Shown: one piece after another, positions 1 to 7,945 of the stretch | Layout: each line of letters opens with the position of its first letter | Numbering within the stretch: the first letter of the stretch is position 1 | Origin: an uncultured Mycoplasmatota bacterium | GTDB lineage: Bacteria; Bacillota_I; Bacilli_A; RF39; UBA660 | Reading direction: 5' to 3' | NCBI GenBank assembly: GCA_947572405.1 | Contig: CANPBV010000024.1 | Span: forward strand, 1 to 17,509 | Length of the DNA: 17,509 nucleotides | Position numbers and translations under genes: made by a program | Notes under the pieces: generated by a model | Seen by the model: only the letters and a program-made list of their open reading frames with translations | The model's database searches: none | Told to the model about the DNA's origin: nothing

Positions 1-23
1 TTTCTGATATTATAATAATTTCA

Positions 24-752
24 TCAAGCGTAAATTTGTTTAGTCGTTTGCAAAGTTGTAATATTTTGTCTTTCATTTAACAAGTTCCTTAAAATTGTTT
101 CATCTAATTTATCAATGCCATTCGTTTTGGCAAGCTTTTCAACCTTATTTATCAGTTTAACTATCTGTCTAAATTGATTATGTCTTGTCGCCAAATACTC
201 AAGTCCGTCTGAACTTATGGGAATTTCTGTAAGTTCTGATATTATTTGTTTAATATCTTGGCTTTCATAACTTTGAAATTTAAAAGCTTTGTAAATCCTG
301 TCTTTTAAATGAGGATAGCGGGATAATTTTTTATCAATATTTGCCATTCCAACTAAAACTAACGGACAATTTGTTCTATCATGCAAATCCCTCAAAATCT
401 CAATTACGTTATTATTTATAAGATAATCAACTTCATCAATAATTATAGTTTTAGGCATTTGCCTTAATTTATTTTCAATCATATTAAAAGTTTCTTGGGA
501 ATGCCAATACGCTTCTTCTCCAAGTTCTTCTGATATTTCTGAGAGCAACCATCTAACTGACATCCCTTTCGTTGCTCTAACATAAATGCAATCATTTTTG
601 AAAGTCCACCATTTTATCGTTTCAGATTTCCCAAGTCCATACTCACCATAAACTAGAGCAATTTTAGGAATGTTCGGCGGAAGTGATTTTAATTCTTCCA
701 TAAATCCTATAAATTCTTTTACGTTTTTTGTTTTCACAAATTTTTTGTTCAT
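24..752 (-). CDS. MuB/TnsC-like AAA+ transposition ATPase
   Basis: Predicted AAA+ ATPase that would bind target DNA and activate or direct the adjacent transposase, as MuB does for MuA. Of its 242 residues, GEYGLGKS at 36-43 is a Walker A motif, IIIDEVD around 103-109 is Walker B with D106/E107, and LVLVGMAN at 131-138 fits sensor 1. It is shorter than phage MuB (about 310 residues) and begins almost at the ATPase core, so it lacks a MuB-type N-terminal DNA-binding region. The ATG at 752 is preceded by GAGGA about 8 nt away, inside the end of the transposase gene. Only 3 bp separate the two genes, so they are almost certainly cotranscribed and translationally coupled. The gene ends near the window edge, and I cannot see what follows it. 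An IstB-type helper is an alternative, but the large Mu-type partner argues for the MuB class. Confidence 0.85.
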   Translation of the reverse strand: MNKKFVKTKNVKEFIGFMEELKSLPPNIPKIALVYGEYGLGKSETIKWWTFKNDCIYVRATKGMSVRWLLSEISEELGEEAYWHSQETFNMIENKLRQMPKTIIIDEVDYLINNNVIEILRDLHDRTNCPLVLVGMANIDKKLSRYPHLKDRIYKAFKFQSYESQDIKQIISELTEIPISSDGLEYLATRHNQFRQIVKLINKVEKLAKTNGIDKLDETILRNLLNERQNITTLQTTKQIYA

Positions 753-755
753 AAT

Positions 756-2810
756 TCATTCCTCATATATATTTTGGTATTCTTTACTTCTGATATAATC
801 AGCAAGCCACTTTCTTTGCTCGGGATAAGTGCAGCCATGTAGCATTAACCACTCGTATTTCTCGTAATTTGATGAAAATATTGGTATATTCATCTGTACT
901 TCACGTTCAGTTAAATGCTGTTTTTGATGGATTTTATTTTGTTCAAATTTCTCAATTTCAATAATTGGCTCGTCTTTTTCTATTTCTAAAACCTCAGCAT
1001 CTTCTGCCGGATAATATTTCAAAAACTCTTTTTTAGCCTTATTAAACTGTCGTTTTTGTTTTTGAATTTGATGTTTGTATTCTTCCATATCTTTGACGGT
1101 TCCAAAGTGATTTGCCATTGGGTGAACTTTTTCTACCTGACGAGCTACACACAAAAACTCGCCTTTCATCGAATAAACGTGAATTTTAGATAAATCAAAT
1201 AAACTGTATCTGATAAACACCGATTCCCTTAAATCAAGTAAAATGTTGCTCCTGTAATGCAAACCTAAGAACGTTATTCCATGTTTATTAATTGTTCTTG
1301 TTTCTGTTCTCATCATCAGATTGTTCAAAATGTTTTTATCAATATCTTGTCTAGCTTGGTTGCCGGCGTTAAACGGGCTCACTTTCGCTCCAGCCCTCTG
1401 CCGGCAATCCGCTTGAACACCATTTAACATCTCTTGAATGCTCTTTGAACTATCATTAGGACAAGGTTTTGAGTTGTGATATTTAATCCAACAATCAATA
1501 TATTTAATTACTTCCTGAACTGTCGGAATATAGTTTTTAGTTGTCTTTTGATGCATTTGTTTATGCAACTTTTCACCTCTTTTCAACCACGCCGGCTTAT
1601 CTTCAATTGAAGTTCCAATGTATGAAATCATCATCTTTTCAAACTCTTCCTGAAATTCTAAGAAAAATCTCTCAATAACCTTTGCACTTGCATTGTATGG
1701 TTTAGCAAATACAGATTTAATTCCAAGATTTGAATAAACTCCATTAAACCCTGCCTCATCAAAATCTGTGTGTTGAAAATACTTTGCTTTAAATGCTTTT
1801 CCGTTATCTTGATATACAACCTTTGGAATCAAACCAAGATTTAAAATTGCATTTCTTAAAGCTGATGCAATACATTGAGTATTTTCTGTCATCATAATTT
1901 CATATCCGACAAGTGCCGTTGATTTCCAATCTAAAAAGCCAACGAGTGTTGCTCTCGTCGGCTTGCCTGTGAATGGATTTATTACTTGGAAATTAAGAAC
2001 GTGTCCGTCTGCGATTAAAACATCGCCTACTTTCAGTTTTGAAATATCTCTCTCAATATATGCTTCCACTTTATCGTGGTATGCTTTTTTACCCTCTCTC
2101 ATTAGTATCCATTTTGAATAATTTGTCTTTTTAAAATGTTCAGCGAATCTTCTAAATGTAAGGTTGCAAGGTATATTTTCATAACCTCGTTTTCCTAAAA
2201 CGTGTCTTGTTAAATTAATTGCCTTACCAATGCTGAATTTATTCGGATGCAGAAGATATTTTAAAAATATTTGTTTCATCTCATTATTTAATATTGTATT
2301 ATATTCGTTTTGTTGAGATGTTCTTCTTTGTGGTAAAAGCCCGTTTGTTCCATAATTTTCATAAGCCTTAACCCAACGATGTAATGTTCCGATTGAGATA
2401 GAGCCGACAAATTTATATATTTGAGGTAAATACATTCCGCTATTATACAAATCTAAAAATACCTCATCAGCTTCTTTCTTTGTTTGATATTTTGTCCGTA
2501 GATTAAATAATGCTGTTACGATATCTACTCTTGCCAATGCGTTTAACCTTGCGTTCTCTGAAATAAAATTCACTTTATTTTCTACATGAATTAGAGCTGT
2601 TGATTTAATCGTTTCATCTTCAAGTTTTTCTTGAATTTCAGACTCTAAACTTGAATACAAAATCTCATAAGAAGTTCCTCCATTAACTTTAACTTCCCGA
2701 GCTATGTATTTTCCTTTTTGAATAGCAATCCTAATCGAACGGGTACTTTTCAACCCTTTTACATCTGCTATTCGCTTTATGTCTATATAGTGTTCGTTCA
2801 TCGTACACAC
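756..2810 (-). CDS. MuA-like DDE transposase
   Basis: Large transposase (684 residues from the first possible start; phage MuA is 663) that would bind element ends and catalyse strand transfer. The N-terminal third (about 1-160) looks like Mu-type DNA-binding modules, with helix-turn-helix-like stretches around IKRIADVKGLKSTRS and near 137-150 (SISIGTLHRWVKAY). The rve/RNase H-like core contains a DDE triad at D268 (LIADGH), D335 (YQDNG) and E380 (KVIERF); the spacing is close to MuA's. A basic/coiled C-terminal region follows and would contact the ATPase. The start is uncertain: a GTG at 2810 and an in-frame ATG at 2801 are both preserved in the second copy near 16.5 kb, and neither has a strong Shine-Dalgarno. 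The gene is intact. It lies directly upstream of the ATPase gene and diverges from the defence-like gene at 2955. Confidence 0.9.
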   Translation of the reverse strand: MCTMNEHYIDIKRIADVKGLKSTRSIRIAIQKGKYIAREVKVNGGTSYEILYSSLESEIQEKLEDETIKSTALIHVENKVNFISENARLNALARVDIVTALFNLRTKYQTKKEADEVFLDLYNSGMYLPQIYKFVGSISIGTLHRWVKAYENYGTNGLLPQRRTSQQNEYNTILNNEMKQIFLKYLLHPNKFSIGKAINLTRHVLGKRGYENIPCNLTFRRFAEHFKKTNYSKWILMREGKKAYHDKVEAYIERDISKLKVGDVLIADGHVLNFQVINPFTGKPTRATLVGFLDWKSTALVGYEIMMTENTQCIASALRNAILNLGLIPKVVYQDNGKAFKAKYFQHTDFDEAGFNGVYSNLGIKSVFAKPYNASAKVIERFFLEFQEEFEKMMISYIGTSIEDKPAWLKRGEKLHKQMHQKTTKNYIPTVQEVIKYIDCWIKYHNSKPCPNDSSKSIQEMLNGVQADCRQRAGAKVSPFNAGNQARQDIDKNILNNLMMRTETRTINKHGITFLGLHYRSNILLDLRESVFIRYSLFDLSKIHVYSMKGEFLCVARQVEKVHPMANHFGTVKDMEEYKHQIQKQKRQFNKAKKEFLKYYPAEDAEVLEIEKDEPIIEIEKFEQNKIHQKQHLTEREVQMNIPIFSSNYEKYEWLMLHGCTYPEQRKWLADYIRSKEYQNIYEE

Positions 2811-2862
2811 ACATTAACTCGTTTTACCATCAATTGGAACACTATTTCCGAGCTTTGTGTCG
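2803..2862. promoter_or_regulatory. Conserved block upstream of the transposase
   Basis: Two stretches are shared with the region upstream of the second transposase. One is an identical 18-mer (GTACACACACATTAACTC, 2803-2820). The other is a ~30-bp block (2833-2862, beginning ATTGGAACAC and ending TTGTGTCG). The distance between them is the same in both copies although the DNA between has diverged. This pattern suggests a promoter, operator or internal transposase-binding site rather than chance. I could not assign a clear -35/-10 pair. The block lies between the divergent transposase and defence genes, so it could influence both. Confidence 0.55.
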
Positions 2863-2928
2863 TTTTGTGTTGATAAAATATTTATCCGATTTTATTTTGA
2901 AATTAAGGATAAACAAGCTTTTATTTAT

Positions 2929-2949
2929 GTTATAATCAGCCTAAAGGAG
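2929..2949 (+). promoter_or_regulatory. Extended -10 promoter and RBS of the defence gene
   Basis: TGTTATAAT (2928-2936) is an extended -10 element with a perfect TATAAT. No good -35 hexamer sits at the usual distance, which is typical of extended -10 promoters. AAAGGAG (2943-2949) is a strong Shine-Dalgarno 5 nt before the ATG at 2955. The predicted leader is only about a dozen bases, so the gene seems to have its own promoter and does not depend on transposon transcription. Confidence 0.6.
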
Positions 2950-2954
2950 TTCTG

Positions 2955-5900
2955 ATGGCACTAAAAGGTGGGTCAGCTGATAAGGCTGGAAATGTTTATG
3001 AATCATATTGGGCAGTAGAAGACATTTGTCATATATTGCTTGATAAAGAAGACTCTTCTTCAATTTATTTTGAAAAGCCAGATGAAATAAAAGATGGCTA
3101 TGAGTATATTGTAAATAAAGGAAAAAAGAATTATTGTGTTCAGGTTAAAAATTATGATATAGAATGGACCATTTCAAATCTTTATAATAAGGGGGTTTTG
3201 TCTAATTTCATAAAAAGAATGGATGAAGATAAAAATTCTATATGCGTATTTCTATCTTCAAGTAATACAGAATTAGACGAAATTGTCGATAGAGTCAAAA
3301 GGTCAGAAAATAAATCTCTGTTTTTCAATTCTATGATTACATCTGAAAAAATAAAGAAGATTATTTCTAAATTACGTGAAATAATTATAAGTATAAAATT
3401 TGCTGATAAAGATATAACTTCAATGAATGAAGATGAAAAAGATGAATTCCTATATAAGCTTGATGATTATATTTATTATTTTCTAAGAAAAATAGAGGTA
3501 AAAATCAAAGATAATAATACATTAAAAAAAGATACTATTAATTTAATTAATTGTATATTTAAATCTCCAAATTCTGATGATATCTTAAGTTCATTATTTA
3601 AATTTTCTCAAGAAAGATATAATGAAAAATTTACAAAATTAGAATTAATAAGATATTTACAAGAAGATAGAGGATTTATTTTTAGTGATTATAACTTAAA
3701 CACTTCGCTTTTAAATAAATTAGAAGGTAACAATAACAATTTTATTAATTCAACTACCCAATTCTACCAAAAATTTAAAATTGAACGAAGTGAAGTTCAT
3801 GAAATTTGTGATAAGATAATTTCTTCCAATAAAGAAAAGTATTTTTTTGTGCTAGGTTCAGCAGGATGCGGGAAAAGTATTATACTTAGAGAGGTTGATA
3901 ACTTATTAAAAGATAAGAGTTATACAATTATACCAATAGATATAAGAAATTTTGAAAATTTTAATAATTGTGAAGAATTAGGTCAGTGTATTTATAATGA
4001 GAGAGTTTCACCTGCGGATTTGTTGGCAAATATTGCTCAAGATAAACCAGCCTTAATAATTCTCGATCAATTAGATTCTCTTAGCTCTGTATCCGGAAGA
4101 AGCATTAACAAATGGTTTGTTATAAATCAACTTTTACAACAAGTATGTAAATATCCAAATATAAAAGTACTTATTGCATGCCGTGACTTTGATTTAAATA
4201 AGGACTCAAGATTAAAAGAGTTTATTCAAACTAATGAAGAATCCGTAGAAAAAATTTTTATAAATAATTTATCAAATGAAGTCGTAATAGATACTTTAAC
4301 AAAACTTGGAGTAAATAAAAATAGAATAAACGAGAAATTACTTAAATTATTTTCAATACCTCTACATTTGCAAATGTTATGTGCTGTATCTGAAAATACA
4401 GATATAACAAATTTAAATTACGAAAATAAATTAGAATTATATAACGCATTTTGGGATAGTAAATGTACAATTATTGGTGATGAAGATTGGTTCTCTCTAA
4501 TTAATTTAATGGTAAATTATCTTAATAATAACAAATCTCTTGTAGCACCACAATGTATTTTTGATAGATATAAAACTAATTTAAATAAATTATTATCAGA
4601 ATGTGTATTCTGTCAAGATGAAAAAAATATTTCATTTTTTCATGAAACTTTTTATGATTATTGTTTTGCAAGAATATTAGCAGTAAATACAGAAGAATCT
4701 TTATATGATTTTATATTGGCGAGCGATCAAAGCTTATTTATCAGATCAAATGTTAGACAGGCTTTAGAATATTTGAGAGTTGCTGATACTAGAAGATATC
4801 TCTTAGAGCTTAAAAATATCTTAAATAGTGAAAATATCAGAGTTCATGTAAGAACATTAATTTTAGATGTAATTTTAAATTTTGAAAAATTAACAAACGA
4901 TGAGATAGATATTTTAATTAATGTTCAGGGAATAATTAAAAATGCAATTTTAAATAAATATGAGTATAAAGAAGCGGAGTTCCTTATTCAATACAATACA
5001 GGAAAACTTTTAGAAAATTTAATTGATATTGAGAGTGAAAAATTTAATCAATCTGCAGAACTTTTAACTATGTTTGCAAACAAATATACAAAAGAAATTG
5101 ACTTAATAATAAATCAATTAAATGATACGCATTTAACTAAAATAATGTTAATAGGATATCCAAATACATTATCACGTTTTTTATTTTCGCCTTATTTATA
5201 TAAAACTACCCGATTATATAATATTCTTAAAAGTTTATTACAAAATGATTATATTAGTATCAAATCTTTATTTGGACATCTTCAATATGTTATGAAAGAT
5301 TTTATCCAAACAGAACAGGTTTTTGAATTATATGGAATATTACTTGATAAAATTATTCAAGAAAATTTAAATAAGCAAGATAGTTATAATGATTTTAATA
5401 CCCTAAGCATTCATAATATTGAAGATTATATATCAGTATCACCTGAACTTTTTATAGAAACTACTTTTAAATATTTACTATATGGTCTTGAAAATTCAAT
5501 AACATATATTTATAAAGGTTTAAAACATGATAAACTTTGTTCAAATAGTATATATGCATATGAAGATCCTCTTTTCAAAACATTTAGTACTGCTTTTAAT
5601 TCTTATGCAGAACAAAAGCCAGATAATTATTGGAAGTATATAGAAATTTATAAACATTCGGAATATAGATCTGTTTTATTTCTTGTTTTAAGAAGTTTAT
5701 ATTATTTATCCTTAGATTATTCAGATAATGTAATAGAGTATATTATAAGTAACCCTCGTGTTTATAGTGTCGGTTACAGTTCAAATCCAAATTATTTAAT
5801 AATGCTTTTATTAAACAAATTTACACAAAATTGTAATGAAAATTTATTTGAAAAGTTAATTATAACTGTATTAAATTATCGAGATGACTATGAATATGAA

Positions 5901-7481
5901 TATTTTAAAGATTTAAAAAATCGAAAACATTTTGGATATAGTCCAATAGATCATGCTCAAGCAAAACTATTAGATTCATTAGATAAGGAAAGACTACGTA
6001 AATATCCTGCTGCAATATTAAAATTACTTGAATTGCAAAGAAAATTCAAAAAAACAGTTTTCCTAAAAGAACCCAAAGAGATAGAAGGAGGACTTGTCGT
6101 ATCTCCAATCCCGAAAGAAAAAGCTCTTAAAATGACATTGAATCAATGGGAAAGTGCAATATACAAATATATACGTCCTGATAGTAGTGGAGATTCTCCA
6201 TGCGTAGGGGGTGCATATCAATTATCGCAAGTTTTGGAAGATATAATAAATCAAAATCCATTAAACTTCTTAAATTTAATCTATGAATTAGATATAAATA
6301 AAACTTCACCATATTATATTAATGCAATATTAAAAGGTTTATCTAATTTAATAGGTTATTATGTAGAAAAAGAAAATTTAATTAAATATTGCTTACAGAT
6401 AAGTGATAAAGATTTTAATCAAAGCATAATTAACTTACTGGGTTCCTTTATTGACGATAATGGAATTCATTTATCAGATTATTGTATTAATTTAATAATT
6501 CAATTTATCATAAATCCCCAATGTAACGATGAATGGGATAATGAAGATATCGATATGGTTTCGATAAATTGCACTAATGGACAGGCTTTATGGCTATTAC
6601 AAAAAATCTTATCTAAGAATATAAATTTGAAAGACAAGTTTAATGGTGTTTTTGATAGTATTCATACATTAAGCTTAGCAACTAAAGTTGCCTTTATATG
6701 TCCATTATACGAATTATATAATTGTGATAATATTTATGCTTTATCAATATTACAAAAGTTAATTTTATCAGATAAAAATTTTATTCAATCAGGATATGTT
6801 AGAGAATTTATTGGTAAAACTTCTTTTATTGATAATTTTGAATTTTATTTTGAATTATTACAAAATATTGAAAATAATACTCCTGCAGTAAAAAAACTAA
6901 TTTCTGGCATATTTACTCACTATAGCCTACATTTTGAAAAAGCAAAAGAAATAACTTTAGAATATACCAATTCAGATGATAAAGACTATAAAATAGGTGT
7001 AGCAGAAATCCTTTCTAAATATGCAAATAATAAAGAAATAAGGATAACAAAATATTATAAAGAAAATTTTAGTAAATTACTAAATGATAATGATAGCGAA
7101 ATAAATAGAGCTTGTTTAAGATTTCTGCATGAATATAACAAACCTGAAGAATTATTTTTGAATCCGTTATTTGAAGTAATAGTTAATTCAAATGTGTTTT
7201 TATCTTACACACATTTTATATATGAATTAAATGAAAATCCAATGAATAGAAATTATTTAAAAGAATATAAATTAATAATAAAAAGATTCATTGAATTGAA
7301 AGAAGAAGAAATTTTTAAAAATCCTGATTCAAATTTTGAAATTGGTAGTTTATTTGACACAATATTAAAAGTTTATGAATTGCAAGAAGACTCTGAAATT
7401 CTTGACTTAATTGATAGATTTTTATTATTACCTATTTACGCGTATAGAAATAAAATTAATGAGTTTGAACGTACGCTATAA
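2955..7481 (+). CDS. Avs-like STAND NTPase with N-terminal PD-(D/E)xK nuclease
   Basis: A 1508-residue protein with the architecture of Avs/NACHT-type anti-phage sensors. Residues 5-110 match the Cap4/DUF4297-like nuclease style: GGSADKAGNVYE, then E40, D47 (KDGYEY) and Q63-V-K65, a PD-(D/E)xK-type active site, then WTISNLYNKGVLSNF. A P-loop follows with Walker A GSAGCGKS (301-308), Walker B ALIILDQLD (366-374) and a sensor-like LIACRD (406-411). PLHLQMLC (469-476) and FFHETFYDYCFAR (561-573) are typical of the helical part of NACHT/STAND modules. The remaining ~900 residues look all-helical and repetitive, as expected of a ligand-sensing domain. By family knowledge, recognition of a phage protein would trigger oligomerisation and DNA cleavage; the ligand here is unknown. 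By eye the gene is more AT-rich than the genes to its right, consistent with transfer. It has its own promoter, is divergent from the transposase, and is followed by repeat-rich noncoding DNA. The nuclease and NTPase calls are firm; the Avs subtype is not. Confidence 0.85.
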   Translation: MALKGGSADKAGNVYESYWAVEDICHILLDKEDSSSIYFEKPDEIKDGYEYIVNKGKKNYCVQVKNYDIEWTISNLYNKGVLSNFIKRMDEDKNSICVFLSSSNTELDEIVDRVKRSENKSLFFNSMITSEKIKKIISKLREIIISIKFADKDITSMNEDEKDEFLYKLDDYIYYFLRKIEVKIKDNNTLKKDTINLINCIFKSPNSDDILSSLFKFSQERYNEKFTKLELIRYLQEDRGFIFSDYNLNTSLLNKLEGNNNNFINSTTQFYQKFKIERSEVHEICDKIISSNKEKYFFVLGSAGCGKSIILREVDNLLKDKSYTIIPIDIRNFENFNNCEELGQCIYNERVSPADLLANIAQDKPALIILDQLDSLSSVSGRSINKWFVINQLLQQVCKYPNIKVLIACRDFDLNKDSRLKEFIQTNEESVEKIFINNLSNEVVIDTLTKLGVNKNRINEKLLKLFSIPLHLQMLCAVSENTDITNLNYENKLELYNAFWDSKCTIIGDEDWFSLINLMVNYLNNNKSLVAPQCIFDRYKTNLNKLLSECVFCQDEKNISFFHETFYDYCFARILAVNTEESLYDFILASDQSLFIRSNVRQALEYLRVADTRRYLLELKNILNSENIRVHVRTLILDVILNFEKLTNDEIDILINVQGIIKNAILNKYEYKEAEFLIQYNTGKLLENLIDIESEKFNQSAELLTMFANKYTKEIDLIINQLNDTHLTKIMLIGYPNTLSRFLFSPYLYKTTRLYNILKSLLQNDYISIKSLFGHLQYVMKDFIQTEQVFELYGILLDKIIQENLNKQDSYNDFNTLSIHNIEDYISVSPELFIETTFKYLLYGLENSITYIYKGLKHDKLCSNSIYAYEDPLFKTFSTAFNSYAEQKPDNYWKYIEIYKHSEYRSVLFLVLRSLYYLSLDYSDNVIEYIISNPRVYSVGYSSNPNYLIMLLLNKFTQNCNENLFEKLIITVLNYRDDYEYEYFKDLKNRKHFGYSPIDHAQAKLLDSLDKERLRKYPAAILKLLELQRKFKKTVFLKEPKEIEGGLVVSPIPKEKALKMTLNQWESAIYKYIRPDSSGDSPCVGGAYQLSQVLEDIINQNPLNFLNLIYELDINKTSPYYINAILKGLSNLIGYYVEKENLIKYCLQISDKDFNQSIINLLGSFIDDNGIHLSDYCINLIIQFIINPQCNDEWDNEDIDMVSINCTNGQALWLLQKILSKNINLKDKFNGVFDSIHTLSLATKVAFICPLYELYNCDNIYALSILQKLILSDKNFIQSGYVREFIGKTSFIDNFEFYFELLQNIENNTPAVKKLISGIFTHYSLHFEKAKEITLEYTNSDDKDYKIGVAEILSKYANNKEIRITKYYKENFSKLLNDNDSEINRACLRFLHEYNKPEELFLNPLFEVIVNSNVFLSYTHFIYELNENPMNRNYLKEYKLIIKRFIELKEEEIFKNPDSNFEIGSLFDTILKVYELQEDSEILDLIDRFLLLPIYAYRNKINEFERTL

Positions 7482-7945
7482 TTAAATCTTGATTTTCGGA
7501 CTATTATGTTTATATATTTGGGGTAAATGAAACTCTTTCCATTGTTTTATAATGATAAAAATAGTATCCGACCTTTAAGCAAAAATTTCCGACCATGAAA
7601 ACAAATTTTAAATCGGTTTAAAAGTCCTCAAATGTCAAATAATCATTTTATCCGTACGATTTAGTAAAATAGGGGGTAAACAAGTAGATACAAGTGTTTT
7701 AAAGGTTTAATTTTGGAAATTTGAGCCCAATTTTGATACCCAAAAGAGACTTTTGAGCCATTTCGATAACGCATAAAACGATTATTTCCAACCGACAAAA
7801 CTCAAACACCAAGCCAACTCTGCCGAATAATACTTTTATTCGTTCAGTGTAAAAGGTCACATGGTTTGATTACTTGGGTCAGATGGTCTGACTATTTTGG
7901 GCAAAACAAACAAAATTTTTATCTTTAATGTTTGCATTATTCTAT
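7482..7945. other. Noncoding repeat-bearing region, probable transposon end
   Basis: 464 bp with no credible gene. It contains a short direct repeat TCCGACC (7567-7573 and 7588-7594), a palindrome TTTTAAA-TCGG-TTTAAAA (7606-7623), and a degenerate repeat pair starting TTTGAGCC (7720-7740 and 7752-7770). It also contains several copies of the motif family seen again at 16.66-16.89 kb. I see no convincing terminator for the preceding gene. The position just beyond the divergent cargo gene, and the shared motifs, fit the end of a Mu-like element. The exact terminal base cannot be fixed without the other end. Confidence 0.5.
7633..7904. repeat. Degenerate transposase-binding-type repeat array, copy 1
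   Basis: Members of one motif family (approximately ATGGTnTGATTATTTTGGGC) occur in both orientations. They are a minus-strand copy at 7633-7654 (TCAAATAATCATTTTATCCG), a GATTATTTCCAACCGAC copy at 7780-7796, and two head-to-tail plus-strand copies at 7858-7880 and 7881-7904. The segment 7873-7904 matches the reverse complement of 16671-16702 at 29 of 32 positions. Copies 22-32 bp long, irregularly spaced and in mixed orientation, fit Mu/Tn7-type end-binding sites better than coding DNA or a CRISPR array. Confidence 0.6.

Noticed and set aside
24..2810. CRISPR-associated transposon or classical Tn7
   Set aside because: No Cas effector, TniQ/TnsD or TnsA-like gene is visible. The single large transposase plus small ATPase fits the Mu-type plan, although genes beyond the left edge cannot be seen.
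6127..6312. 61-residue minus-strand frame inside the defence gene
   Set aside because: Antisense shadow of a strongly supported gene, without a ribosome site.
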